From contig NZ_JARKNA010000011.1 of the NCBI RefSeq assembly GCF_029360765.1, positions 1-64,000 on the forward strand: a DNA stretch of 64,000 bases, read 5' to 3'. Positions 16,912 through 25,395 of the stretch are shown here, piece after piece. Position 1 is the first letter of the stretch. Every line of letters starts with the position of its first letter. Origin of the DNA: Terrimonas pollutisoli. Lineage in GTDB: Bacteria > Bacteroidota > Bacteroidia > Chitinophagales > Chitinophagaceae. The notes beneath the pieces were generated by a model that saw only the letters and a program-made list of their open reading frames with translations, made no database searches and had not been told where the DNA came from. The position numbers and the translations under genes were made by a program.

Positions 16912-19224
16912 TTACAATTTATATTTATTCACTTTTACTATCACCAACTTCGACGTCGGCGTATTACTTTTATCCGCTACGCTGTTGATCGGCACCAATA
17001 CATTCGCTTCCGGAAAATAAGTGGCTGTACAACTTTGGGGGATGGCATATGGCACCACAACAAATTTTCTGGCCACTCTTTCAACACTATCATGATAATT
17101 ATACAGATCAACAACATCTTCTTTCTTTAAACCTCTTTTGCTCATATCAAGCTGGTTCATGAGTATCACCCGACGCTCATTGTAAATGCCCCGATAGCGA
17201 TCATCCAACCCATAGATAGTGGTATTGAACTGGTCATGACTGCGAATGGTCATCATCATTAGTTCATCATCCGCAAGATCAATAGCCGTAGCAGTTGAAA
17301 TACTGAAATGCGCTTTTTGTGAATGCGTGTTGAAACTGCCATCCCGGTTACAATTGGGCAAATAAAACCCACCAGGGATCCTGATCCGTTCGTTATAGTT
17401 TTCAAAACCGGGAATCGTTTTTTCTATATCATCACGGATATGATCATAATGCTGAAAGTATTTATCCCAGTTAACCCTGCTGTTTTTCAAAACAGCTTTT
17501 GCCAGCCTGCAAACTATAGCAGGTTCGCTTAGCAGCTCATCCGAAACAGGTTTTAAAACTCCCCTGGATGACTGTATGATACCCATCGAATTTTCGCAGG
17601 ATACAAATTGTTCTTCACTCTGCTGTATGTCTTTATCACTTCTTCCAAGGCACGGCAGTATCAATGCTTCTTCACCATGCACCAGGTGGCTGCGGTTCAG
17701 CTTTGTTGAAACATGCACCGTGAGTTTACATTTTCGCAATGCTTCAGCTGTAAACTTTGTATCAGGTGTAGCGGAAAGAAAATTACCACCCATCGCCAAA
17801 AAAAATGTTGCTCTTCCTTCCTGCATGGCTTTGATTGACTCTACCGTATCGTAACCGGGACTAGTGGGTGGACTGAATCCAAAATTCTTTTCTAACGATT
17901 GTAAAAAAGCTGCTGAAGGCTTTTCATAGATCCCCATGGTGCGATCACCCTGCACATTACTATGACCTCGTACCGGGCAGGTGCCTGCTCCTGTTTTGCC
18001 AATGCTTCCTTTCAGCAATAACAGATTGACGATCTCTTTGATGGTATCAACGGCATTTTTATGCTGCGTAAGACCCATGGCCCAACAGGCAATGATCCTG
18101 CTTTTGTCTTTCAGTATTGTAGCCGCTTCCTTTATTTGAACAGGGTCGATACCACATATCCTGCTCAACTCATTTAGATCCTGCTTTTGCAGATGCGCAA
18201 TGTATTCACTGAATCCTTCAGTCTTATTTTCTATAAATGCTTTATCAACTACCGTTCCCGGCACCTGCTGTTCTTCCTCTAAGAGTTGCAAATTGATGGC
18301 CTGCAACAATGCCATATCGCCGTTGATCCTTACCTGCAGAAAGAGATCAGTCAATCCGGTTCCCTGCCCTAGCCATCCCTTCAGTTGTTGCGGATCATTG
18401 AAACCCATCAACCCTGTTTCCGGTAGTGGATTAATTGAAATAATGATGGCGCCATTCGCCTTTGCTTTTTGCAAAGCAGTCAGCATCCGCGGGTGATTGG
18501 TGCCAGGATTCTGCCCTAATATGATGATGACTTCGGCATGATAAAAATCTTCCAGTTTTACGGACCCTTTACCAATGCCCAATGCTTCCGTCAATGCTAC
18601 ACCACTGCTTTCATGACACATGTTGCTGCAATCCGGCAGGTTGTTGGTTCCAAATTCGCGGACAAATAATTGGTAAAGAAAAGCCGCTTCGTTACTTGTT
18701 CTGCCCGAAGTGTAAAAAATGGCTTCATTGGGTGAAGCGAGTTCATGTAGGCGAACGGCAATTTTATTAAACGCATCTTCCCAACTGACCGGCTGATAAT
18801 GTGTAGCGCCTTTGGGTAAAAACATGGGTTGGCCTATACGTCCTTTTTTCCCAATAGCATGGTCAGACAAAGCAGCCAGCTCGTTTACAGAATGAGAAGC
18901 GAAAAAATTGGCATCCAGTTTTTTCAACGTGGCTTCCTCCGCAATCGCCTTTGCCCCATTTTCACAATACTCGGTCTGGCCCCTCCTTTCATCATCAGGA
19001 TCGGGCCAGGCGCAACTCGGGCAATCGAATCCATCTTTCTGGTTCATTTTGGCCAGGGCCTTCCATCCACGTATAATGCCGGGTTCCGCTGCTATGTGTT
19101 TAAATGTCGACAACACAGCTGGTATACCGGCCGCTGATTTTTTTACCGGTCCTAATTTTAATCCCGTCAACTTGCCGGGATTTTCTTCGGGTGCTGATGT
19201 ATGTAAATTATCGTCTGCCTGCAT
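16912..19224 (-). CDS. FdhF/YdeP-family molybdopterin oxidoreductase
   Basis: A 770-residue member of the DMSO-reductase superfamily, closest in layout to E. coli YdeP and related formate dehydrogenase-like proteins. Near the N terminus is DCPSCAWPDPDDE (about 65-77), the reduced Cys motif typical of the YdeP group. SNMCHESSG (about 202-210) gives the likely Mo-ligating Cys. GQNPGTNHPR (about 237-246), GTCPVRGHSNVQGDRTMG (about 409-426) and GGNFLSATPDT are cofactor-binding blocks. It has no TAT signal and should be cytoplasmic. FdhD is encoded 6 bases upstream, as expected for an enzyme needing a sulfido ligand on Mo. The substrate is unknown; YdeP-type proteins are linked to acid resistance in E. 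coli. Confidence 0.88.
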   Translation of the reverse strand: MQADDNLHTSAPEENPGKLTGLKLGPVKKSAAGIPAVLSTFKHIAAEPGIIRGWKALAKMNQKDGFDCPSCAWPDPDDERRGQTEYCENGAKAIAEEATLKKLDANFFASHSVNELAALSDHAIGKKGRIGQPMFLPKGATHYQPVSWEDAFNKIAVRLHELASPNEAIFYTSGRTSNEAAFLYQLFVREFGTNNLPDCSNMCHESSGVALTEALGIGKGSVKLEDFYHAEVIIILGQNPGTNHPRMLTALQKAKANGAIIISINPLPETGLMGFNDPQQLKGWLGQGTGLTDLFLQVRINGDMALLQAINLQLLEEEQQVPGTVVDKAFIENKTEGFSEYIAHLQKQDLNELSRICGIDPVQIKEAATILKDKSRIIACWAMGLTQHKNAVDTIKEIVNLLLLKGSIGKTGAGTCPVRGHSNVQGDRTMGIYEKPSAAFLQSLEKNFGFSPPTSPGYDTVESIKAMQEGRATFFLAMGGNFLSATPDTKFTAEALRKCKLTVHVSTKLNRSHLVHGEEALILPCLGRSDKDIQQSEEQFVSCENSMGIIQSSRGVLKPVSDELLSEPAIVCRLAKAVLKNSRVNWDKYFQHYDHIRDDIEKTIPGFENYNERIRIPGGFYLPNCNRDGSFNTHSQKAHFSISTATAIDLADDELMMMTIRSHDQFNTTIYGLDDRYRGIYNERRVILMNQLDMSKRGLKKEDVVDLYNYHDSVERVARKFVVVPYAIPQSCTATYFPEANVLVPINSVADKSNTPTSKLVIVKVNKYKL

Positions 19225-19230
19225 GAAACA

Positions 19231-20067
19231 TTACTTGTTAAAAATGATGCGGTCTTTACCGGCATAAATATTAAATCGTTCATCCCGTAAAAAACCAATC
19301 AATGTAATACCGCATTCCCGGGCTAAATCCACCGCCAGGCTTGATGGAGCCCCCACCGCTGTTACGATTCTGATACCAGCCATATTTGCCTTTTGTATCA
19401 ACTCAAAACTTGCTCTTCCGCTTAATAGCAGGATATTGTCATCAAGCGGCAGTTGATCATTCAGCAAACAGGCGCCAATCGCCTTATCCAACGCATTATG
19501 GCGGCCCACATCCTCCCGAACCAAAAGAAAATTTCCCTGCTGATCAAACAAAGCAGAAGCATGCAGTCCGCCTGTGCAGTCAAACATCGTTTGCTCTACT
19601 CTCAACTTTTCATAAATGGTATAAAAAAGATTAGCTCTCAAAAAGATGTCGCCAGTTTTCTCCGTATAAGCAGACACTGTCCTGATACTGTCAATTCCTG
19701 ATTTACCACAAACGCCGCAGCTGGAGTTGGTAAAAAAACTCCGTTCCAGTTTTTTAAGCCCGGGATCAATATCTTCTTTTAGTGTCACCGCTATCGTATT
19801 ACCGTCGGAGTCATCCTGCTCAACACGCAAAACTTCTTCCTTGTTAGTGATGATCCCTTCGGTGAATAAAAAACCGATCGCTAATTCAAGGTCGTGGCCC
19901 GGGGTCCGCATAGTTACGGTTATATTTTTTCGTTGCCGCATTGCTGACGGACCATAGATCAATTCAATCTGCAACGGCTCCTCCACAGCCAGTTGGTCGT
20001 CCGCATCCATTCCCTGGCCAAAATTGATCTTTACAATTCTTGCTTTCGTTATAAAAGGTTGTTCCAT
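19231..20067 (-). CDS. fdhD: FdhD sulfurtransferase
   Basis: A 278-residue protein that carries sulfur from a cysteine desulfurase to the Mo cofactor of formate dehydrogenase-type enzymes. The transferring cysteines are in CGVCG (about 117-121). Other family blocks are GFLFTEGII (about 65-73), FDCTGGLHASALF (about 162-174), REDVGRHNALDKAIG (about 184-198) and SGRASFELIQKA (about 215-226). It is the first gene of a two-gene operon with the FdhF/YdeP enzyme (6-base gap). It is transcribed divergently from the IorB-like gene at 20331, and an inverted repeat lies in the shared spacer. Confidence 0.94.
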   Translation of the reverse strand: MEQPFITKARIVKINFGQGMDADDQLAVEEPLQIELIYGPSAMRQRKNITVTMRTPGHDLELAIGFLFTEGIITNKEEVLRVEQDDSDGNTIAVTLKEDIDPGLKKLERSFFTNSSCGVCGKSGIDSIRTVSAYTEKTGDIFLRANLFYTIYEKLRVEQTMFDCTGGLHASALFDQQGNFLLVREDVGRHNALDKAIGACLLNDQLPLDDNILLLSGRASFELIQKANMAGIRIVTAVGAPSSLAVDLARECGITLIGFLRDERFNIYAGKDRIIFNK

Positions 20068-20146
20068 TTTTCCTCTTTTAAATGGTGAACTGTTTATCCA
20101 ACAAAATCAGTTATAAAGTTACAGCCATTTGTTAAGCTGAACGGGG

Positions 20147-20226
20147 GCAAATGTTTCGTTACTATGTTATCCGAAACAAATTGTCGTTATGAAATGATCT
20201 ATTTTTTTAATTAGAAATAGTTCTAA
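20147..20226. promoter_or_regulatory. Inverted repeats in the fdhD / iorB-like divergent spacer
   Basis: GTTTCG and CGAAAC arms about 13 bases apart (about 20154-20178) and a palindrome TTAGAA-ATAG-TTCTAA (20211-20226) lie in the 263-base region between two divergent molybdenum-enzyme operons. They are candidate operators. No regulator gene is adjacent. Confidence 0.35.
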
Positions 20227-20330
20227 CTTCAAACAGTGAATCGGACCTGCGCTACAAGCATCCATCTCCTTCCTACCCTGACGTTGCTGCCATAATTTAT
20301 CATAAGCCTCAAAAAATAAAGGAGGAAACT

Positions 20331-22502
20331 ATGAATGACACAAATACCATCAGTCGTCGCAAATTCATTCAAACCGGCGCTGCTGCTGGCGGCGGATTGT
20401 TATTAAGTTTTTATCTCCCCGCCTTTGGAAAAGGAATAAAAAATGCCGGTATTCCGGCTCCTACCAATTTTGCCCCAAATGCATTTGTCCGCATTGGTAA
20501 GGACAATATCATTACCGTTATCGTCAATCACTCTGAAATGGGACAAGGCGCCTACACCTCTTTGCCCATGATCATTGCCGATGAACTGGATGCAGACTGG
20601 AGCAAAGTAAAATTTGAAGCAGCTCCTGTTGATCCTGTTTATAATCATCCGGGTTTTGGTATGCAGGGTACGGGTGGCAGCACCAGTACATGGGTTGAAT
20701 GGGATCGTTTTCGCAATGCAGGTGCAACGGGCAGACATTTATTAGTTGCAGCCGCTGCACAAACATGGAATGTTGATCCGTCAACATGCCGTACAGAAAA
20801 AGGATTTGTTATTCATGATGCAACCGGGCGCAAACTATCTTATGGTGAATTGGTAGATAAAGCTGCAACGATTACTTCGCCAAAAGAAGTAAAACTAAAA
20901 GAGGCAAAAGATTTCAAGTTCATTGGTAAACCCATAAAACGTCTTGACACTCCTGAAAAAATTGACGGCTCAGGGATTTTTGGATTAGATGTAAAAATTC
21001 CCGGCTTGTTAACAGCAGTCATTGCAAGACCGCCAGTATTTGGTGGTAAAGTAAAAAGTTTTAATGCCGATAAAGCAAAGGCAATCCCCGGAGTAAAAGA
21101 TGTTGTGCAAATTGATCGGAGTATTGCTGTTGTTGCAAATGGATTCTGGCCTGCAAAGCTTGGCCGTGAAGCATTGGAAATTGTTTGGGATGAAGGCCCG
21201 TTGTCAACATTGGATAGTAAAACACAAACCCAACAATACGCAGACCTCGCAAAACAAACCGGCGCTGTTGCAAAAAAGGAAGGCGATGTTGCTGCGGTAA
21301 AGAGTAAGGTAGTGAAAAACCTTGATGTGGTTTATGATATGCCTTACCTGGCTCATGCACCCATGGAACCACTCAATTGTGTGGCAGATGTAAAAGCAGA
21401 TAGTTGTGAAATATGGGTAGGCACACAATTTCAAACCGTAGAAGCAATGACTGCTGCAGCTATTACCGGGTTAAAACCAAACCAGGTAAAGGTGCATACT
21501 ACTTTATTGGGTGGCGGTTTTGGTCGTCGTGCTGTTCCTGACGGACATTTTGTAAGTGAAGCGGTGCAGGTTTCAAAAGCAATCAAGTCACCAGTGAAAG
21601 TTGTATGGACAAGAGAAGATGATATTCGCGGCGGTTATTATCGTCCGCGAGCCTATCATACGATCAGTGCAGGACTTGATGCTGCAGGCAAGCCATTATA
21701 TTGGAAACAAAGTATCGTTTGCCAGTCATTCATAGTAGGTACGCCCTTTGAATCATTCATGATAAAAGATGGCGTAGATGCAGTGGCCGTAGAAGGAGCA
21801 AATGAATTGCCTTATCATGTTCCCAATCACCTGCTCCAATGGAATATGGCGCCGGGTGGTGTGCCTACACTTTGGTGGCGTTCGGTGGGAAGCTCCCATA
21901 CTGCGTTTGCAGTGGAATGTTTTATTGATGAATTAGCAAAGGCTGCCGGCAAAGATCCGTTCGAATATCGGCGCATGCTGATGGATAAACATCCCCGACA
22001 GAAAAAAGTGCTGGAATATGTTGCGCAGAAAGCCGGATGGAAAAATCCATTGCCTGCGGGCAGAGGAAAAGGAATTGCCGTGCACGAATCATTCGGTAGC
22101 GTGGTGGCGATGGTAGCAGAAGTTTCCATAGCAAAAAATAATTTGAAAGTGCATAAAGTAACCGTTGCTGTTGATTGCGGACAGGTGGTAAACCCTGATA
22201 CAATCAAAGCGCAGATGGAAGGTTGCGTTGTGTTTGGTCTTACCGCTGCGTTGTACGGCGAAATAAGTTTTGAAAATGGCAGAGTGAAACAAGGCAATTT
22301 TCATGACTATCGTATGGTTCGTATGAATGAGATGCCTGTGGTAGAAGTGCACATCATGGACAGCAAAGAAAAAATGGGCGGCGTTGGTGAGCCCGGAGTT
22401 CCGCCTGTTGCACCGGCTGTGATGAATGCATTGTTTACATTAACAGGAAAACGAGTGAGAAAACTTCCGCTTCAGCCTGATGATCTTAAAAAGAAAGTTT
22501 GA
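20331..22502 (+). CDS. Xanthine dehydrogenase-family molybdopterin subunit (IorB-like), copy 2
   Basis: A 723-residue paralogue of the protein at 9281-11431. The TAT signal is SRRKFIQ (about 8-14) followed by a Gly/Leu-rich stretch. Family motifs are GGGFGRR (about 394-400), WWRSVGSSH (about 515-523) and GGVGEPGVPPVAPA (about 683-696) with the catalytic-base Glu. It is preceded by an unusually good Shine-Dalgarno sequence for this group, GGAGG at 20321-20325. It heads an operon with the [2Fe-2S] subunit and a dihaem cytochrome subunit, so a complete periplasmic hydroxylase with its electron exit is encoded. A 3' fragment of a similar gene is at 62614-62874, closer to this copy than to copy 1. 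Confidence 0.92.
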   Translation: MNDTNTISRRKFIQTGAAAGGGLLLSFYLPAFGKGIKNAGIPAPTNFAPNAFVRIGKDNIITVIVNHSEMGQGAYTSLPMIIADELDADWSKVKFEAAPVDPVYNHPGFGMQGTGGSTSTWVEWDRFRNAGATGRHLLVAAAAQTWNVDPSTCRTEKGFVIHDATGRKLSYGELVDKAATITSPKEVKLKEAKDFKFIGKPIKRLDTPEKIDGSGIFGLDVKIPGLLTAVIARPPVFGGKVKSFNADKAKAIPGVKDVVQIDRSIAVVANGFWPAKLGREALEIVWDEGPLSTLDSKTQTQQYADLAKQTGAVAKKEGDVAAVKSKVVKNLDVVYDMPYLAHAPMEPLNCVADVKADSCEIWVGTQFQTVEAMTAAAITGLKPNQVKVHTTLLGGGFGRRAVPDGHFVSEAVQVSKAIKSPVKVVWTREDDIRGGYYRPRAYHTISAGLDAAGKPLYWKQSIVCQSFIVGTPFESFMIKDGVDAVAVEGANELPYHVPNHLLQWNMAPGGVPTLWWRSVGSSHTAFAVECFIDELAKAAGKDPFEYRRMLMDKHPRQKKVLEYVAQKAGWKNPLPAGRGKGIAVHESFGSVVAMVAEVSIAKNNLKVHKVTVAVDCGQVVNPDTIKAQMEGCVVFGLTAALYGEISFENGRVKQGNFHDYRMVRMNEMPVVEVHIMDSKEKMGGVGEPGVPPVAPAVMNALFTLTGKRVRKLPLQPDDLKKKV

Positions 22503-22529
22503 TTTTTTATGAGGCCAGCGACAGTACTA

Positions 22530-22621
22530 CTATCAGCTTTTGTTGTTGAGCGCAGCGAAATCCCGCAGCATTGCGGGACGTCGCTCCATTCATCGCCTGC
22601 CTGCCGGCAGGCAGGTTCTGT
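22530..22621. repeat. Palindromic repeats between iorB-like and iorA-like genes
   Basis: It includes a hairpin around CCCGCAGCATTGCGGG (22562-22577) and the perfect 20-base palindrome CCTGCCTGCCGGCAGGCAGG (22596-22615), related to 1061-1080. These are dispersed repeats inserted within an operon. Confidence 0.7.
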
Positions 22622-22655
22622 AATTCTATTCGACAAAAACTAAAAGAAACTACTC

Positions 22656-23111
22656 ATGATAAGCTTAAAAGTAAACGGTAAAGAATACAATGTGGATGCA
22701 GATCCTTCCACGCCCATCTTATGGGTGTTAAGAGATACATTAGAGCTTACCGGAACAAAGTTTGGCTGTGGTGCTGCGCAATGCGGCGCCTGCATGGTTC
22801 ATTTAAATGGTGATGCAATCCGTTCATGCATTACACCCGTTAAAAGAGCCGAAGGCCAGGAAATAAAAACTATTGAAGCATTGGCTAACGATCCCATTGG
22901 CAAGAGACTTCAAAAAGCCTGGATCGAAGAAGATGTGCCACAATGTGGTTATTGCCAAAGTGGGCAACTAATGGCCGCAGCAGTTTTATTAAAAGCCAAA
23001 CCCAACCCAAGTGATAATGATATTGATTTGGCCATGTCAGGTAATATTTGCCGCTGCGGTACTTATCAGCGGGTAAGAAAAGCCATTCACAGGGCAGCCG
23101 CTATGAAGTAA
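22656..23111 (+). CDS. [2Fe-2S] subunit of IorA type, copy 2
   Basis: A 151-residue ferredoxin-type subunit with the same layout as the protein at 11556-12014. The first cluster has CGAAQCGAC (about 39-47) and the second has CGYCQSG (about 101-107) and CRCG (about 135-138). It starts with MISLKVNGKEY, the usual family start. It works with the Mo subunit upstream (20331-22502) and passes electrons on to the dihaem protein 27 bases downstream. The 153-base spacer before it carries palindromic repeats. Confidence 0.93.
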   Translation: MISLKVNGKEYNVDADPSTPILWVLRDTLELTGTKFGCGAAQCGACMVHLNGDAIRSCITPVKRAEGQEIKTIEALANDPIGKRLQKAWIEEDVPQCGYCQSGQLMAAAVLLKAKPNPSDNDIDLAMSGNICRCGTYQRVRKAIHRAAAMK

Positions 23112-23138
23112 GCATTCTCAACTCCAAAAGAAATTTTT

Positions 23139-23810
23139 ATGCAAAAGAATTTTCGTTTCGGATTCAGGCATGTTTTATACATCCTGTTGTTATCGGGTTT
23201 TACAGTTGCCATTGCACAACCATTAAAGAATAAAACAATAACATCTGCTGCAAATAAGATTCCACCTGCAAATGATACAAAAGCAAAATCAATTAAGCCC
23301 GTTGACAAAACTGACGCTGAAATAAAAAGAGAACAGGAATCTGCTGCTGCATTCAATGAAGCTTATAAAGTCTTTATGCATCCTCGTTGTATGAACTGTC
23401 ATCCCAAAGCTGATGCGCCTTTACAAGGTGACGACAGCCATATTCATGCACAAAATGTAACAAGAGGCCCTGACGGCAAAGGATTGTATGCAATGAAATG
23501 CTCTAATTGTCATCAATCAGAACATGTGCCGGGGCAACACATGCCGCCCGGTCATGCACTCTGGCATTTACCGCCGGCCAACAGGAAAATGGTTTTCGAA
23601 GGAAAAACACCGGCACAATTAGCTGCTCATTTCAAAGACAATAATTTTACCGGCTTTAAAGATTTTAAAAAAGATATGCTTCATCATGTGGAGCATGAGC
23701 CACTGGTATTAAATAGCTGGACTTATGGCACGCCGCCACCACTTAGCCACGAAGAGTTTGTTGCAAAAGTGAAAGAATGGATTGATAAAGGCGCTGTGGT
23801 GCCGAAATAA
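23139..23810 (+). CDS. Dihaem cytochrome subunit of the IorAB-like enzyme
   Basis: A 223-residue exported protein with a signal peptide (about residues 8-27, ending VAIAQP). Two haem motifs are visible, CMNCH (about 85-89) and CSNCH (about 118-122), with Met/His-rich segments HMPPGHALWHLPP and DMLHHVEHEP that may give distal ligands. In databases, proteins of this type are often named 'isoquinoline 1-oxidoreductase subunit' because of their position after iorBA-like genes. Being third in the operon, it most likely takes electrons from the [2Fe-2S] subunit into the respiratory chain. The copy-1 enzyme at 9281-12014 has no such gene beside it. Confidence 0.87.
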   Translation: MQKNFRFGFRHVLYILLLSGFTVAIAQPLKNKTITSAANKIPPANDTKAKSIKPVDKTDAEIKREQESAAAFNEAYKVFMHPRCMNCHPKADAPLQGDDSHIHAQNVTRGPDGKGLYAMKCSNCHQSEHVPGQHMPPGHALWHLPPANRKMVFEGKTPAQLAAHFKDNNFTGFKDFKKDMLHHVEHEPLVLNSWTYGTPPPLSHEEFVAKVKEWIDKGAVVPK

Positions 23811-23879
23811 GTAAAAACATTTCTATGTTCGTTAATAACAGCTGTTTCTAAAAAATAAACCCTTTGAACAACCGTGACC

Positions 23880-24632
23880 TTAATAATCAACAGTTCCTAT
23901 TTTCTTTATCTGCTTCAAGTCACTGATATCATATATCAATAATCCTGTACTTACATAACAAATCAGTAAATTATCGTAAGGAATCACGTCTTTGAAATTT
24001 CCGTCAGTAACAGTGTACATTAATTCAGGCGAAGAAGGCCTTTTTACGTTCACTAACGAAAGCCCTGAGCCCCCACGACAAACAAAGACTACGGAATCCT
24101 TTAATCCCAGGCCAAAAGGAGTAGAAATTGGAAACAAACTTTTTTGAACAGGAGCGGTAACATTTTTTATGTCATAAATATACAAACCATCTTGTGCAGG
24201 CCCGCAGGGGGAGCCACCTTGCAGCGTAACATAAGCAATAGAATCATTCGCTACTACAGGATCGCAACTGCGTACATGACGAGCTTCACCAAATTTTACA
24301 GGATGAGATGGATCGGTAATTGAATATATGAACATTCCATCACGGGAACCGATAAATAATTTATCCATGTAGGGATAAATAGTCTCTATACCCCAGCCAC
24401 CAACATTCACGGACGTTTTTTTAACCGGGTTAGCCGCATCAGTAAGATCATATACTTCGATGCTGTTATAATCGGCGAGGTAAAGATGATTGGCCGCAAT
24501 AGTAAACCTTGCCAATGATCCTCCTGTTCCCGTACCAGGCGCATCAGCAGATTTACTTCCGTCCTTAGTGCAGCTAATGGTAATCAACAATAAGAACAGT
24601 CCTGAACTAATTATCTTTTTTACTAGGCGCAT
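23880..24632 (-). CDS. LVIVD-repeat lipoprotein
   Basis: A 250-residue lipoprotein: a hydrophobic signal with lipobox-like LITISC (Cys about 21), then a Gly/Ser linker. The rest is beta-propeller-like, with repeats such as LYLADYNSIEVYDLTD (about 50-65), MFIYSITDPSHP (about 100-111), LYIYDIKN and LLIYDISDLKQI, the LVIVD-repeat signature. The function is unknown; such proteins are usually outer-membrane or surface associated. It starts 9 bases after the stop of a related lipoprotein gene (24642-25238) and forms an operon with it. It converges on the iorBA-cytochrome operon. Confidence 0.78.
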   Translation of the reverse strand: MRLVKKIISSGLFLLLITISCTKDGSKSADAPGTGTGGSLARFTIAANHLYLADYNSIEVYDLTDAANPVKKTSVNVGGWGIETIYPYMDKLFIGSRDGMFIYSITDPSHPVKFGEARHVRSCDPVVANDSIAYVTLQGGSPCGPAQDGLYIYDIKNVTAPVQKSLFPISTPFGLGLKDSVVFVCRGGSGLSLVNVKRPSSPELMYTVTDGNFKDVIPYDNLLICYVSTGLLIYDISDLKQIKKIGTVDY

Positions 24633-24641
24633 ATAATTTTT

Positions 24642-25238
24642 TTAGGGATAATAACAAGTATTGTCATACACTGAGTCACAGGTCCACCCGGTCTGGACAT
24701 GTGCAAGCCCATTTGCATATTGCCAGGGACAATCATAATATACTCCATGCTCAGGCAGGGGTATAAAGTTATGCGCAGGATAACCTCCTGCCTGTGCACC
24801 CTGGTGAAAAGCTTCTTTTATTCTTTTCACTTCCCTCACAGCTTGCCAGTCACTTACATCCACTACAACCAGATCAGTAAATGAGTTAGCATACAACATA
24901 TTTCCTTTGATGGATATCTCAGAATTTCCTAATATCTTAATAAAACCTGTCGGCGCCGGAGCGGAAGGATTTGAATTATCTATAACATGTACACCGCTGC
25001 CGAGATCATTTTGAAAGATCAGGTTGCCCTTTACATATATTTTTCCGGGAAATCTTACCGGTTGTGGGGCAACAGTCGCAATTTTCAAAATAGATGAATC
25101 GAGAGAAAATACCGGTTTATAGCCCCATACTTTTTTAGGAGGAATTATTGGAGGTTCAGGTATTCTGTGATTCGTAAAATCCCAACAGGATGATAACAAT
25201 AAAATACCTGGCAATAGAAATATTGAAAATTTTCTCAT
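24642..25238 (-). CDS. LVIVD-like lipoprotein, short
   Basis: A 198-residue lipoprotein with signal peptide and lipobox LLSSC (Cys about 18), then a Pro-rich segment. It has two LVIVD-type units, VHVIDNSNPSAPA (about 83-95) and LVVVDVSDWQAVRE (about 121-134). The C terminus has three Cys (in YYDCPW, WTCDS and NTCYYP) that could form disulfides. It heads the two-gene operon with the longer LVIVD protein and is probably its partner at the outer membrane. The function is unknown. It is shorter than usual LVIVD proteins but has no sign of truncation. Confidence 0.7.
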   Translation of the reverse strand: MRKFSIFLLPGILLLSSCWDFTNHRIPEPPIIPPKKVWGYKPVFSLDSSILKIATVAPQPVRFPGKIYVKGNLIFQNDLGSGVHVIDNSNPSAPAPTGFIKILGNSEISIKGNMLYANSFTDLVVVDVSDWQAVREVKRIKEAFHQGAQAGGYPAHNFIPLPEHGVYYDCPWQYANGLAHVQTGWTCDSVYDNTCYYP

Positions 25239-25395
25239 AGCACCATGACAACGATAATATCAGAAGCGCTGCATTATTTCTTAAGTAGCCTAAATGAGCG
25301 GTCGAAAATTTTTTTGATGCGCTTCGATGTTTTCATAAGTATCAGTCAAGAGCGTTAAGTATACGAAAGTCTTTATCATTTAAAACCATTCAATC

